The notes: generated by a model not told the origin, from the letters alone. DNA of 64,000 nt from Sabethes cyaneus (GCF_943734655.1 NC_071353.1:22152501-22216500), one strand, 5' to 3'. Positions 21,579 to 33,749 are shown, counted from the stretch's first letter. A program made the numbers and translations.

Positions 21579-22664
21579 CCCAAGTAACAATTCCAAGTTT
21601 TATTACGTTTGTGTAGAGGTTTTCATGACCAATTTCATAAAACCGCTAATAAAACTATGAGCTCCACCAGAAGTTTCTGATGACTATTATAAAACTGCTT
21701 TCTGACCAAGTGACCCACTCTTCAGAATGTTTTCATAACCGCTATAAGAACCGGTTGAGCTTACGCTGTTTGACAGCCATCGCCGTAATTTAAAAAAACT
21801 TTTCGCTTTTCTGGCAAAAGCGAAATAAGTTCGGTAGCTTTGTCAACTTGAAAATATATCCGTGAGCAGAAAAGTTTAAGATTTACTGACAGATCATTCT
21901 GAACGATTTGACTTATAGCGACTAGAATAAAATATCCCATAGAATATTTATTAAATTTTAAGCAATTTCGTTGGTTTGCAGCAAGCGCGCATTTAATTTC
22001 ATCGTGCATATTGATATGATAGGTCGATTAAATCAGCGCGTCACTGAAATTTGGAATTTTCGAAAACTGGTTGTTTTAACAAATTGAACATATTCAGTTA
22101 GTCGATCTCAATTTCTAGCAAAATCATTTTAGTTGCTTCCTCTGACAGGAAAACTGATTGATAATAACTTTCTTTCTGCAAAACACTTTGTTTTGATGAA
22201 TTGTGTTTGCGAGCTAAAATAAAATGCTAGAAGATGGCAATATGGCTTCGCATAAAAAAAATGATTTTGGTGTTGAACTTTGGTATTCTTCATAATAGCT
22301 GCAAAAAAACTGTTTGGTCAGGGTGTTACCATTTTAATAGACAGATTTATTGCGGTTTGACAAGTAACCGCGATAAGATCAATTTTGATTGGTGCGCCAT
22401 TTTGTATTGCTACGCCACACATGGTAAATTTATAAGAGACGTGGTGCAGCCAACAAGTTTTAACGTGGTAATATAAGCAACCACAACGAATTTGCTTTAT
22501 TAACAGTTTTATTATGGTTTTCTAGCTAGCTATAAGTGTGTTTGGACTCGTATCCTTTTGGTATTGCGCAATACCACAATAAACCCAGAGGTAATGATTA
22601 ATACCGCAATAAAACCCTTATAAAATTCAAGTAAAGCCAAGTGGCTTTAGAACTGTTACTTGGG
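21579..22664. mobile_element. 1.09-kb TIR element (CCCAAGTAAC family)
   Basis: The ends are inverted: CCCAAGTAACAATTCCAA at the left and, reading inward from the right, CCCAAGTAACAGTTCTAA. The interior is non-coding and contains its own inverted words (GTTTTATTACG.../...ATAAAACC). An inverted, shorter relative lies at 53201-53900 and a 3'-end fragment at 60657-60723, so it is a repeat family in this genome. No clear target duplication was seen. It sits between the two RTE relic pieces. Confidence 0.75.
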
Positions 22665-22713
22665 TGCGCCATAATACAATGAAAACTGAGGCCGCTCATT
22701 TAAGGGTACATAA

Positions 22714-23336
22714 ATTTTGATTCTACAGTCTTTTCCGCTTATTTTGTTACTAATTTTGTAATAATCCGGCCGAAAAACGATCAAAAACATAAGCATTCCA
22801 GTGCGGTGTGGAACAACCTCGACGAAATAAAACGTCGCTCCTGAAAAACCACGATTTTCAAACTTTATGTATCTTTTTCTCAGAAACTACACAACGTATT
22901 GACACAAGCTTTTTTTTGTTTTGTTGGTAGAAGCTTGGTAAAGACTTCTATAACTTTTGAACTTTGTAAACGATATACAGCTTGAGAAAAACGAAAAAGA
23001 AAAAGAAAAGATAACTAAAGAAATAAAATTTTGTTTTCTTTTTCTTTTTTCTCTGGCTGTGTTTTGTTGATAAAGCTCAAAAGTTATAAAAGTCTTTGTC
23101 AAGCTACTACCAACGAAACAAAAAAAAGTTTGTTCCAATACGTTGCGTAGTTTCTGAGAAAAAGGTACATAAAGTTTGAAAATCGTGGTTTTTCAGGAGC
23201 GACGTTTTATTCCGTCGATGTTGTTTCACGCCGCACTGGAATGCTTAAGTGTATGATCGTTTTTTAGTCACTTCCCGTGGTCGGATCATTACAAAATTAG
23301 TATTAAAATAAGCGGAAAAGACTATAGAATCAAAAT
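22714..23336. repeat. Diverged foldback repeat, about 623 bp
   Basis: The segment folds on itself. ATTTTGATTCTACAGTC at the left pairs with the reverse complement of GACTATAGAATCAAAAT at the right end. Long blocks inside also pair (GTCTTTTCCGCTTATTTT; CGACG...AAACGTCGCTCCTGAAAA; AACTTTATGT; TTCTCAGAAACTAC), with scattered mismatches. The centre is an AAAG/CTTT-rich region near 22985-23050. Non-coding; a foldback MITE is likely. Confidence 0.75.
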
Positions 23337-23559
23337 CTGAAATAAACAAAGATGAATTTTTCGAAAAAATTAGTCGTTTATGTCTCCTTAACACAAATTC
23401 ATTTGGCATAATGCTGCTTGGTATAACGTCGTTTGCCATAAAATCATCAGCATAAACATAAGCGGCAATTTGCCAGGAAAACATTTCGCTTAACGACCTT
23501 TTGGTATTATTTCGTGACAAATGTTTATGACTTCTCATTGACGATTCAGGAACAGGCTG

Positions 23560-23965
23560 TGAGGGTTGCCGGTGACCCGCCGTCTCGGAATGTTTACGCT
23601 AAAAGAGAGCGACCGACAAGCTGGTGTTTTTGAGCGCAAGGTCCTGCGATTAATTCTTGGCGGCATATTAGACGAAGGAGTGTGTTGCAGGCGCATGAAT
23701 CAAGAAATATGCCAAGTATATATAGATTCGGATATTGCGAGGCGAATAAAGCTGTGCTGGACATGTAGCAAGGATTCTGGATGAGAGACCAGCGAAAACA
23801 ATATTCAGCAGAGAGTCCAACAGAGGCCGCCGACATTGAGGTAGACCCTGTAACCGTTGGATGAACGACGGATGATGAGGATGCTAGAACAGCGGGTGTT
23901 AGGGGCGATTGGAGAGTGGCAGCCCATGACCGCCAAGGCGACAAGCATGGAGATAATTTCTAAAT
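23560..23965 (+). pseudogene. RTE-type LINE relic, C-terminal end
   Basis: The plus strand reads FERKVLRLILGG, then CCRRMNQEICQVYIDSDI, followed by a decayed form of the RLRWAGHV box (RIKLCWTCSKDSG) and GAIGEWQPMTAKATSME. These match the C-terminus of ORF2 in order, with stops between. It may be the missing 3' half of the relic at 20655-21430, separated by younger insertions. Confidence 0.7.
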
Positions 23966-26482
23966 TCGGCCCAGATTTGATAAGTAAAGTTAGCTCACGT
24001 ATTTCTCAACATAATGCTCGTTACATTATCAGTTGTCGTTTATTCAATTTTATCATTTAATATAGTGTTAAATTTAGATAGACTTAAGGCAGCCTTAAAA
24101 AGACGAAACGTCGGGAAGAAATAGACAGCTGTTCTGAATTCCGAATCCGACCGAAATGTCAGAAAAAGCTAAATAAAAATAGAAAACTTAACAGTCGATA
24201 GCAGTAAAAGCACAGAACAGAAGTGGAAGTTCGAATACCACGACGTTGAAGTGGTAACAAAGTTTCTTTCGATTTTGTCTTTCTTTCGGAAGGTTGTCAC
24301 ATGCAGAACACTCGTTGCCTACTGCTATATAGGGTAAAGAACCGGTTTTAAGCAGTCTAAGCGGGTCACTGATTGTTTTACCTTATTACAAGTGATGGGG
24401 TGACTAAGTGGGGGATATCAGCATACCTATCTGCTTGCTATCTTTAGTTCTTCAAGCTGTTACCATTGGAAAACACTATTGTTATGCTAAACTTTTGATT
24501 TTCCGCTTTAAAAGTTGGAGCGGTGGAACTAATTTTGATCAGACCGAACATATTTTCACCCCCAAGGTGCTTTTTTAAGCAATCCTGAAATCTGAATTTT
24601 TTTACGTCCCCGTAAAAAATCCCTCGAACTTTTCCCCCTGTTCAGTAAGTTCGCGTTCCTACCCGCGACCTACTAATCGGCATCTGATGCGTAATCGGCA
24701 TAGCGTATCGGCATAGATGCGTGAAATGCCATCTGTCTAAATTGTTTATCGGGGCATACACTCACCGCACCGTTCGGCAAACTCTTTTATTCTCTGGTGT
24801 TCTTATGTGAACCTGCGAGTTTGACGTCTCACTCGCTGTTCATAAGGATGGTGGGAGAACAAAAGAGGTAAACATAGCAGTACGCACGGTCCGACTCAGA
24901 ACAGTGTTGTCAAAGCAAATAACATTGAAACACATCGTTGCTTTATTAAATCACTGAGAAAATCTTCGAAAATTATTCAAAAAGCTGTCTTTTCTGTTGT
25001 TTTTAATAAAGAAAAATTAATTATGAACATACATTTCTCTTGAAAGTATTGAACCACGTTTTCACCATTGGAGGTTTCAGTTAATTTCAAACCTATAATT
25101 CTTATTTCCAGAACCGAAACAGTGTCTTGGCAATACGATAGTTTATCAGTTTTGCTGCAGCTGCTGCTACTGGTGAACAGGTTCCGTCAATTCAGAATTT
25201 GTTTTCAGTTTTGTTAGAAAATAATAAAACTTTCGGCTAGTGACAAAGCCTTAGATAATAGAAAAAAAGAGAGTTAATATTATGGTATGTGACAATTGAG
25301 TGCTTGACTTTTAGAGTGGTTGTAATCAGTGCTGAAAAATGTGATGGATTCGTTAGTAGCGAGGTGGCGATTGCCTTCAGCAGCTGAAAAATGTACGTTT
25401 TTGGACAACAATTTTTAATTTATCATATTTCTTGTCGGAAACCCAGTAAATTGTGTTTGTGTGAATCAAATGTATGGTTAAGTGATTTGTGAAGATGATC
25501 CTCTCAAAAGATTTTGAAAATATGCTTAGCTTAGCTTAGACTGATTGCACATATCAATGGTTGCACTCAGTGATTGACCCGAACCAGTGAAGTTGCACAA
25601 TGAATCAAATGAATGGGGTTGGGATTGACCGATCATTCTCACTGTGCAAAATTCAATGACTCGATATTTAAAGGATCAATAACTGCGCCGGCCACGTCCT
25701 TGCAATCAGGTGGGATTGGGAAAGGAATGTTAGTGTAATCTATGTTGTTTTAGGGACCGTGTTAACCTCTGCATCCCGACAAAGACAACGATAATTATTA
25801 CAGAAATTATTTTGTATTCTACATCGCGTACCCAACGATAAATCTATCCGTTCAAGACAAATCTGAGAATCGCGCGTAATATTTCAGTGATTTAGCTGTA
25901 AACTTAGCATACGATGTGATGTCCTAGAATGTCATCGAGACACATTGAATACCCGACCTCTCCTTCACAAACCCAACACATTGGCAACGAAAGCCATCAA
26001 GCATTGCCTATTCCACATTACACAAAAACTATAATATCACCAAGTTACGCGCGCGGGACATATCATCGTAACTTCGTAAGTCTAATGTAACGACGAGAAC
26101 TATTCCACGTCGTTGGTTCATTCTGGCAGCTGGCCTCATAGAGCAAAGAATCTCGCAACAGAACCAACTGGAGACTCGACCTTTATTATACAAACAAGAT
26201 TTTGCCAGTTTTTCCCCAACATCGGATTACCGAAACTATGCTATAATGAATCTTAATCGCAGGCATTTGCGCACTGTTATGATATGTGATAAAATCGGAA
26301 ACGAAAACTGTCAAGCATGCTGCCAGCCGATCTCGATAACAAATAACGCGTAATATACTAAATCAAGTCATTGATGAATAAATAGAGTATATCTAACATC
26401 AAAAGAAAACCGCAGCCCTCAGTAAGATGCAATACTATTGATTCAATTGATTCTAACATTGCATAAGATTATTAATGAAAAC
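23966..26482. other. No gene recognised
   Basis: At 24081-24115 there is a 7-bp inverted pair (TTAAGGC/GCCTTAA) followed by GACGAAACGTCGGG, which resembles the end of a hammerhead motif (see findings). At 25527-25600 a TTAGCTTAGCTTAGACTGA / TGGTTGCACTC segment recalls a repeat common in Aedes introns (memory). The rest is unassigned. Confidence 0.5.
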
Positions 26483-26878
26483 TATTGTCGAATTTGTTTA
26501 TTCAATCCGGGCTGAAACTGGATGAATTTTATCTAGCTTCGAGGCACGACGTCGGTCCAACAAACCAACCGTCGCACGCTCGAACCGTGGGTTATCAGTG
26601 ATTGCCAACAGCGGGGTTGAACCTGCAAAAACACCCAGGGCGAACCCATCTTCTAAAAAGATTTACCGAGAGCGAAACCAAGTGAAATCCGAAGGAAAAA
26701 ACAAACGTTCTGTCAACCGTGCGATCGGAACCCGTCCCAAATAAATAAATATCTAATGTCGAATTTGTCCACTCAATCCGAATTGGAACTGGATGAACTT
26801 TTTGTGTTCATTTGCTCCTATCTGACAGATAAAATTCATCCAGTCTCAACCCGGACTGAATAAACAAATTCGACATTA
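26483..26878. mobile_element. 396-bp TIR element with inner foldback
   Basis: The left end TATTGTCGAATTTGTTTATT and the right end, read inward, TAATGTCGAATTTGTTTATT are inverted repeats of about 50 bp that extend to GGATGAATTTTATC. A third copy in left orientation starts at 26754, so 26754-26878 alone is a 125-bp near-palindrome. Non-coding. Either one MITE end was duplicated or two copies inserted next to each other. Confidence 0.7.
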
Positions 26879-28146
26879 CTTTGCATGTATTGGCAAAACC
26901 AATATAGCATCGCGTGAAAAACAAAAAGAGAGAAAGATAACATCGCGAAGATACAAGAATGAGTGATGCCCGTGATGCCCTCTTCAATTTGCTTTCCGCT
27001 GATAGAAAAACTATTTAATTTCGAAGCGAATTTATGCATTAACCTGGCTTCGTGTCGATTCTAATCTGAAATAATAATAATAAGCGATTCTTACTTTGAC
27101 ATCGATCCGCAGAGACGGTTGCTAAATGTACATTTTAACATGAGCATTACGAACTAAGTTAAAAAATAAATTTAGAATAAAAATGGAAACTTATCTTGTA
27201 CTTATGATGCACCTGGTCGCCGAGACGGCAACTGGATATATTTCATTCGCGCAAAATCGAATGCCTCGAATGCATGAGACAAATATACTTGGTTGATTTT
27301 TCCTCTTTTGCTCTCCTTCCTCATTCTTGTTAGCGTCACATTGATGACGGAGAAGCAAACGTCAATGATCATCATTACTTGTGGATAGCATTTATGTGCT
27401 ATCTTGCTTACACCAACTGCATCAAACACACTACTGTGGATATACTTGCAGAATCACCCGATGTTTTCACACGCAATTTTTTAACCAAAATCGACATATT
27501 AGGTATTCACTTTATGTTTTTTCAATGCGACACACACTAATCTAACGTTTATAATGAGTTTTAACAATTTTAATTAAGAAAAACACTCGAAATTTCACAA
27601 AAAATGCTTGAGTTAATAGAAGCGCGTCACTCTTGTTTGACCGTGCTGCCAATCCTCGGGAAGGACCGCCTGTCAAAAGATTTTGAAAATATGAATAAAA
27701 AAGTTCGTTCCTTACCCTATATGCTTTCGTGTGCGTTCGTGTGTTTTCGTGGAAAAAAGTCTCTTTCTACCGTCTGGTTCGCTAGCATTTTCGCAGGAAT
27801 GGCAACACGGGCTAATCGAATATTAGTTGTATTTTATGAATTAACTTGGGTTTTTAAAAATCATTAAATTTTGTTATAGAATATTATGAATAAGGAATAT
27901 TAAGTTATAAAGTAAGACTAAATTGCATTTTTCGGCTACAAAAGCTTTGGATGTTAATTTGACATGCCAGTTGCGCTACGCTCGCAGCCCAAATTAAACA
28001 ATGACTTCGATTTTGTCCCGGTTGAATCCAAATACTGACTCTGTTTTGTCATATTCACTGCAAAATTAGTATGGAAAACCGGGAAAAAAGAACTTAATGT
28101 CAATTTTCAGTAAACAATGCAACAATGAAGTTCCCAGAGAACAATA
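26879..28146. other. No gene recognised
   Basis: Unassigned. The words TCAAAAGATTTTGAAAATATG occur both near 25505 and near 27674 in the same orientation, hinting at an old dispersed repeat. Short frames at 27202-27429 and 27604-27867 have no motif. Confidence 0.5.
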
Positions 28147-28148
28147 TA

Positions 28149-28339
28149 CACTCAAGTCTTTTTTTACACGGTTTGTTTTTTTCGATTACTCGAAAACGGT
28201 GCAGCTAAGGAACTATTTACAATCTACGTGAGGAATGTCGAGCTACTCCCAAATGTATTGAGAAATAAATGAATGGTCTCTAAGTTATCCCGTTCTTAAC
28301 ACTCAAAAAACTAAACCGTGTAAAAAAAGTACTTGAGTG
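28149..28339. mobile_element. 191-bp TA-flanked MITE (CACTCAAGT ends)
   Basis: Ends CACTCAAGTCTTTTTTTACA and, on the other side, TGTAAAAAAAGTACTTGAGTG are inverted repeats that extend to CGGTTT/AAACCG. TA flanks both sides (28147-28148 and 28340-28341). Non-coding. The outer 9 bp are shared with the repeats at 31459-31560 and 61320-61490. Confidence 0.8.
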
Positions 28340-28341
28340 TA

Positions 28342-30889
28342 GTGAAAGCGGTGTTTATGTCAACATATATTATTCATGAAGCTTCAACTATAGGAGCCTC
28401 TTGGCAATAAAGCAGGGCTACATTTAATTGGTCGAATCCGTTATTATATTGATTTTCGTCAGAATTATATAGTGCACTAGCCTGATTTGCAAATTTCTAA
28501 ATTAGATATTATCTAATTATGCATATCCGTAAAAGGTATAACCTAATTCGTGTAATGGAACAAGCACTTTATTATTATGTTGGTGAATTTACAGATTTAG
28601 TCGCAACCAATGGCTTTGTTTTCGGGTTTGACAATTTCTATTTAATCTAGATTTTCCGCTTCTGTGACAATGAGCTTTTCACCAATGATGAAAATTTCGA
28701 ATCCGGACTCTAATTAAGTGCACTATTGGACGGAATTATTCACTTCACGGTACGCTGGATAACGCATGGTGGGACATTTCCTTTCGACAACAGAGTAAAA
28801 AAATATAAAAACACATTTTAATGCGGTAGTTCACAACAGAACAGGCTAGTTTTTCGTGAAAGATAAGAACTTAACCTTCAATCTGAAGGTTTTGATCCAC
28901 TTTGTTTCACGGTGGTCTGCTGTCGAAATTGTAATGCGTATTTCCCTTATCCGATATGCTGTTATATTGTGATATTATTGTGCCTACATGCACATGTTGC
29001 CGTGGATTGCGAGGGAAGCCGAACATATTATTAACTATGGGAAAACAGGATAATTACATGTTCCTACTGATGAATGCTATGTAGGACGATTAAAATTTTA
29101 ATAACAAAATGATTTCGATGCAGTTTATTTCGTAAAGATGAGAAGTGGGCTTGCAAATTGTGGTGGTAGACTTTCGAAACAGATTTACAATGCTGCGTAT
29201 TTCATGAATTGGAGAGAAGCAGCGAGGGTTGGATTGATAACGTGCGGGTTTTTATGTAATTTGAAATAAGTATAGTATTTCATACGATAATCACATCGCA
29301 CGAAGCATGGTATCGTTTTTTATAGCATATCGCTGTGTTCCAGCCTCTTTGCCTGCTTCAGTGATTTTCGTCTGTTCTGTAATTTCATACTTCTGATATC
29401 GTCGATTTTTTTAAATGCTAATTACAATGCAGTCATTTACAAACCGACTCGAACACCGACTTTGAAATTCTATAATTATAGTCAGTAAACGTTATTTAAA
29501 TATCGTTTCGCAAACCAAGGTTTATTTTAATCAACATTGACTTTGGCATTTTTAGGGAAAACTAAATCGCCAACGCTGTATTAGTCTCATCCCCGACCGC
29601 AGGGACTAATTCGAGAGTGTCATAATTAGCGTTCGTCACTGCTGGTTGGTAGGGCCACTGTTTGAGCAAACAAACAAAAAAAAGAACACTCCAAAACAAA
29701 AAGCCAAACGCGTGAATAATTAACATCCTGCGGAAGCAGGTAAAACAAACAGCAGTCAGTGGTAGTCGATGGCTGGCGATGATTTGTTTGTTTTAGGATT
29801 TTAATGTAATGAGGCTGTGTTGCGTCGTGTCGTGTGTGCGTAGTACGTTGGGACTGTGTGTTAGTGTGCTGAACGATTTTAATTAGGATAAATTTGTAAT
29901 TGCTTATAGCTATTGTTGGTTGAAACGAACGAATGGAATTGGAATGTTTCCATCGGGCAGACACTGGCACGAAGCTAAATATTGGTTTTTGTTTTCAGTC
30001 ATAAATTTCACTGTTTGCTCTGTTATTGTTGTTTGCAGCTTCAATGACGTAACTGGTAATGAGGTACAAAAAAATGCTGTTGTTCATGCTGTGTGTGTAT
30101 CAAACTTTCACCTTAATTGAATGCGAAAGGATGTTAAAACATTAGTTAAAAGCATGACAAGTAGTCAGCCGAATTCACGCGTGAAATATATTCTATTGAA
30201 AACTATTCTCACGTTTCAATGAATTGAGACGTTATTTAAGAAAGTCATCGTCGAAATGCTCTGCTGCATTATCTCTAAACGTCAAGCACAGTCACGTTGT
30301 GAGCGGTAAAGCTTGGGCCAGTTGACGGCTACCTGGCCCGGAATGGCATACGTTGCATGATTGCACAACTTCTGCCTGGTCTTGAATCCACTTGAACCGG
30401 CCGCAACAGATGTGTCGGCGATGATTGAAATTGGAACGTAAATATTTGGCTTCTTTTTGCATGTATTGGCTGCTGTTCCGTGCACGAGACTCAAGCTTGG
30501 CATGTCACGGTACGTCACATAGCTGGTATGTTTGTCTGAATGCAGTAGCGGAGTGGACTGAGACTGAAGGAATAACAGAACCGATGGCAACATCCGGGAC
30601 GGACTTCTCTACAGTCAGCGCTTTACTCGCTCTCGCTATCCGAACGGACACTTACTTGATAGACAGACTTTTTGCCCGTGATGCAGCACGCTGAAGTGCT
30701 GGATGCTGTGGGGCTGAGAATATACCATTTTCAGTTGGGGTAACGTGAAAAAAAAACAAGAAAGAGCTTTAATATAAGTGGAAAGTAAAAAGTAAAAAAT
30801 GAAGATTGGAAAGAAAAAAGAAAAGTAAAAAGCTAAGAGTAATAAGTAATAATGTTTTTTTCGGTCTTACTTGTCTTTGGCTGTGTCGC
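28342..30889. other. No gene recognised
   Basis: Unassigned DNA. 30755-30860 is a purine-rich AAGTAAAAAGT-type simple stretch. Frames at 29626-29970 (-) and 30425-30694 (+) overlap frames on the other strand and show no motif. Confidence 0.55.
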
Positions 30890-31210
30890 GATTAAAGGTG
30901 GAGGAGCGTTTGGTGGGAAGAATGAAAGACGAAACTGCGAAACTTAGATATGGACCAAAAATATATTGCGTAGTTCAATTGCTGAGTGGGACTCTAACCA
31001 ACAATCTCTCGGTTTGCGCCCAAGTGTTTTGACAGTTAAACTACTAGCACACGACACCCTAATGGTTATGGCAATGAACGAAACTAGATGGGGATGGATT
31101 TCACGCCGACTCGTCTATGGGGTTGGTAGCACCCTCTCAGAATATGATGAAACTTTGTGTGTGTAGAGTTCATGCAAATAAACAACTTTGCATACTTAGT
31201 TTTTCGAAAA
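30890..31210 (-). repeat. tRNA-like SINE copy (TAGTTTAACTG family)
   Basis: Read on the minus strand, GTAGTTTAACTGTCAAAACA followed by GCGCAAACCGAGAG and GGTTAGAGTCCCACTCAG (this copy has TTGGTTAGAGTCCC) has A-box-like and B-box-like elements at tRNA spacing. Copies lie at 34245-34990 (+) and 39395-39565 (-). The flanking part reading CATGAACTCT...CACACACAAA...TTCTGAGAGGGT is shared with the 34-kb copy, so the repeat is composite and longer than the tRNA head. Confidence 0.6.
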
Positions 31211-31329
31211 TTGGTCTAGACTTGGGTTGGGAGCGGGTGGACTGTATGCTTAAATTTCCTCCACCAGGGCAGATTACCGGTGGGATGTTTCGTATTCCTT
31301 GGGGAATTGCCTATCCTAGGCAATGAAGG

Positions 31330-31990
31330 CCTTAAGGGTTTCCTTAGTGGCGCGCTCGTACCGGTTATTCCGGGATAACGATACACAACACATTTTGTAT
31401 ACTAGACTAACTATATTTACACTTAACACTTCACAAAGATACATATTTAGTTCACCAAGTACACTCAAGTCGCTTTTTAGGCGAAGGATACGTCCCGCGT
31501 AAATCAAACCCGCATAAAAAACCGCGTAAATTCCGAAATTCGCGTAAAAAAACACAAACAATGTCCATTTAGATTTTCGATCCGCAATTGTCGTGGGTTA
31601 TAAAGCCTTACAATGCCATATTGTTGGTTGGTGCTCTAAGCCGGCCGCGTCACTTAATCACGGGTCACTCATGACACGTAAAATGGTCCCTCCGTTAGTG
31701 CGGTTTGTACTCTCCAACATCCTGCCCGCCTTGAAATCGCTAGGTTTCAATTGAATGTGTTCCAGAGACTCTAGAGGTTATCCACGGTTCTTGTTCGTCC
31801 TTGATTGGCTTAATTGTGGTGAACACCGGTGGCCCATATCGACCGGTTCTCTCGGTGATAGCGGTACCTTAGGAGTCCTTTCCTACTGGTAGTCGTCCGC
31901 CGTTGAAGGGTATTCCCAAACCACGTTGGTGTGCTGCTGAAAGTTAATTGAATTGGCCTAAATTTCTGCTTTGCCTTTCAAAATATGTAC
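31330..31990 (-). mobile_element. Possible LTR-retrotransposon remnant (weak)
   Basis: On the minus strand a coding-like string (HIQLKPSDFKAGRM) runs into GGCGGGCAGGA and then TGTTGGAGAGTACAAACC. This looks like a pol 3' end, a purine tract and the start of an LTR (TGTTGG). Stops occur upstream. No matching second LTR, primer-binding site or catalytic motif was found in the window. The alternative is unrelated unique sequence. The 31459-31560 repeat lies inside it. Confidence 0.22.
31459..31560. repeat. CACTCAAGTCGC repeat with GCGTAAA units, copy 1
   Basis: ACACTCAAGTCGCTTTTT, GCGAAGGATACGTCCCGCGT and then several GCGTAAA/GCGTAAAAAA units spaced 8-20 bp apart. It is nearly identical to the start of 61320-61490. 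No second terminal repeat is seen, so it is a fragment or a one-ended element. Confidence 0.65.
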
Positions 31991-32506
31991 TTAACTGTGG
32001 ACAATCTTGCGAATCGAGCGAGAATCCAACCATGCCTACTCACACGCGAAAGCGTATGAAAAACATTCAGCATTCAAAGCTTACGCCGCACACGCAGGCG
32101 TAAAAGAAACAACCGCCGGTGCTATGTGCAGACATTGTGCTACCCACACACTCGCGCACACACATTCTCACATCGTCTTCCTGCATAGGCTGCAATGACG
32201 AACGACGAACGACGGCTGCAGCCGTTAGTTGAACACACAGTCACAAAAATTCGAATTTTTCGATTAAAAAACTGAATTTTGTGTATGAATATCCGCCATT
32301 TTGTTATGCGTTCGAATTTTAAGAAAAAGGACGCGTCAAAGATAAGATAATTTAATATACTTTCATGTCGTTTTGGAATTTTTCATTTCGGATGAGCCCC
32401 CGAGTGCCAATTCATGGTACCGTAATTCATGTTTTTTCGAATGATCGTGTTCAAGGAGTCTTAGGGGAGGGGCGAACACGTTCCCACATGTAAACAAAAT
32501 TGTAAA
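31991..32506. other. No gene recognised
   Basis: A CACACACTCGCGCACACACA-like dinucleotide patch lies near 32143-32165. Otherwise unassigned. Confidence 0.5.
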
Positions 32507-32508
32507 TA

Positions 32509-32965
32509 CAGTTGGATTTCGAGTTTGGCAACAAATGCGTGTCGCCTATGTTGCCAAACTCGAAACCGTGCCAAATTCGAGACCCTTTTTTGATATGAAA
32601 AAATTGAATGTAAATGCGTTAGAAATTGAGAAAATATTATTAATCAACGATTGCAATCATTTTATGCTTGAAGAGTGCGCCGAGAGCTATCCGTCCGGTG
32701 CAAGTAAGTTTTCGCAACTTGCAGTAAGTCGTAGTCCTACGGCAATAACGATATTATTGTTCGAAACATTCTATAACAGTAAATTTTTTTAATGAACACA
32801 CTGAAGGCATCATTATTGCGTCTTTTAAGGCATGTATGCAGAAACTGACTGATATTTAAGCATATTATTGCAGGGGAAATATTTTGTGTTGCCAAAAACG
32901 GATACTTTTGTTGCCAAAATCAAGGCATGCCAAAATCGAACCATGCCAAATTCGAAATCCTGCTG
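32509..32965. mobile_element. 457-bp TA-flanked MITE (CAG...CTG ends), complete copy
   Basis: The left end CAGTTGGATTTCGAGTTTGG and the right end read inward, CAGCAGGATTTCGAATTTGG, form the TIRs. TA lies on both sides (32507-32508 and 32966-32967). The words GCCAAA(A/C)TCGA recur near both ends. It matches the truncated copy at 11541-11983 over its whole length and contains AGTCGTAGTCCTACGGCAAT. The apparent 85-codon frame at 32535-32792 lies inside it and is not supported as a gene. Confidence 0.82.
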
Positions 32966-32967
32966 TA

Positions 32968-33473
32968 TTAGTATAAAATGTAATGTTTAGAATGCAAAAA
33001 CGCCGGATCGATTCACCTTTCGCATTATCAGGAAAAAAATATTTGAAATAAGGCAAAAACTACAAGGTATACGGCCCTAGGGATTGTATGAAAGGATGAC
33101 GTAGGACTATATCAGATCATTAGAGACTAACAGAAACTGCATTTCTGGCATCTATATGTTTATAAAAATCTGTAAGTGCCATTGTTTAAGTGAATGTTTT
33201 AAAGAGAAGAGCGAAATATTCGGATTCACTTCTTCATTGAATGCAATGGTGGCTTTGAAAATGCGTGGACGGGTGTTCATAAGTACAACGCCTGCAACCA
33301 ATAGTGAAATAGTAGTTGAAATAGTAATGAATGACCAGCCCACAGATTATTGTATTAAATGTGATTATGCGTAGCTTGACATGTTTCAATAATCTTATTT
33401 TAACTCACTTATGGCCTTTAAAAGGGCCATTGGTTACAAATAACATTAAAGCCAAAATACGTTCATCGCAAAT
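32968..33473. other. No gene recognised
   Basis: Unassigned sequence between two MITEs. Overlapping short frames occur on both strands (33152-33343 and 33156-33374), so neither is persuasive. Confidence 0.5.
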
Positions 33474-33601
33474 AGGGTAACCAACCTATTTTGGACCCCA
33501 TCAGCAGCTGTACATAATGTGGACACTTGCATTTGATTTTGCTGTAAGTGTCCAAATTATGTACAGCTGCTGAGGGGGTCCAAAATACGTTGGTTACCCT
33601 A
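33474..33601. mobile_element. 128-bp near-palindromic MITE (TAGGGTAACC ends)
   Basis: Nearly the whole element folds. TAGGGTAACCAACCTATT at the left pairs with AATACGTTGGTTACCCTA at the right, and GGACCCC.TCAGCAGCTGTAC, ATAAT.TGGACACTT continue the stem almost to the centre. The outer TA is the likely target. At under 130 bp it could form a miRNA-like or siRNA-producing hairpin if transcribed. Confidence 0.85.
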
Positions 33602-33749
33602 TGACGTGCAATTCGAATGTCCTTTTCTTTTGACATGAATGGCAACAGGCACGTAAGTTAGCGGCGTCGATTCACTGTTTTTTGCTACGAGAAGATTTTA
33701 CTAGTTTACTTTCATAGCTTGCCGCTTGTAACATAGCAGAAAATATGGC

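Noticed and set aside
23966..26482. TAGGGTAAAGAACC at 24334 as a MITE end
   Set aside because: No inverted partner found within a plausible distance.
31330..31990. Confident call of a copia or BEL element
   Set aside because: Only an LTR-like start and a short coding-like string; no paired LTR or RT motif, so left as a weak remnant.
32535..32792. 85-codon plus-strand frame
   Set aside because: Lies wholly inside a TA-flanked MITE; the sister copy at 11.5 kb does not keep it open.
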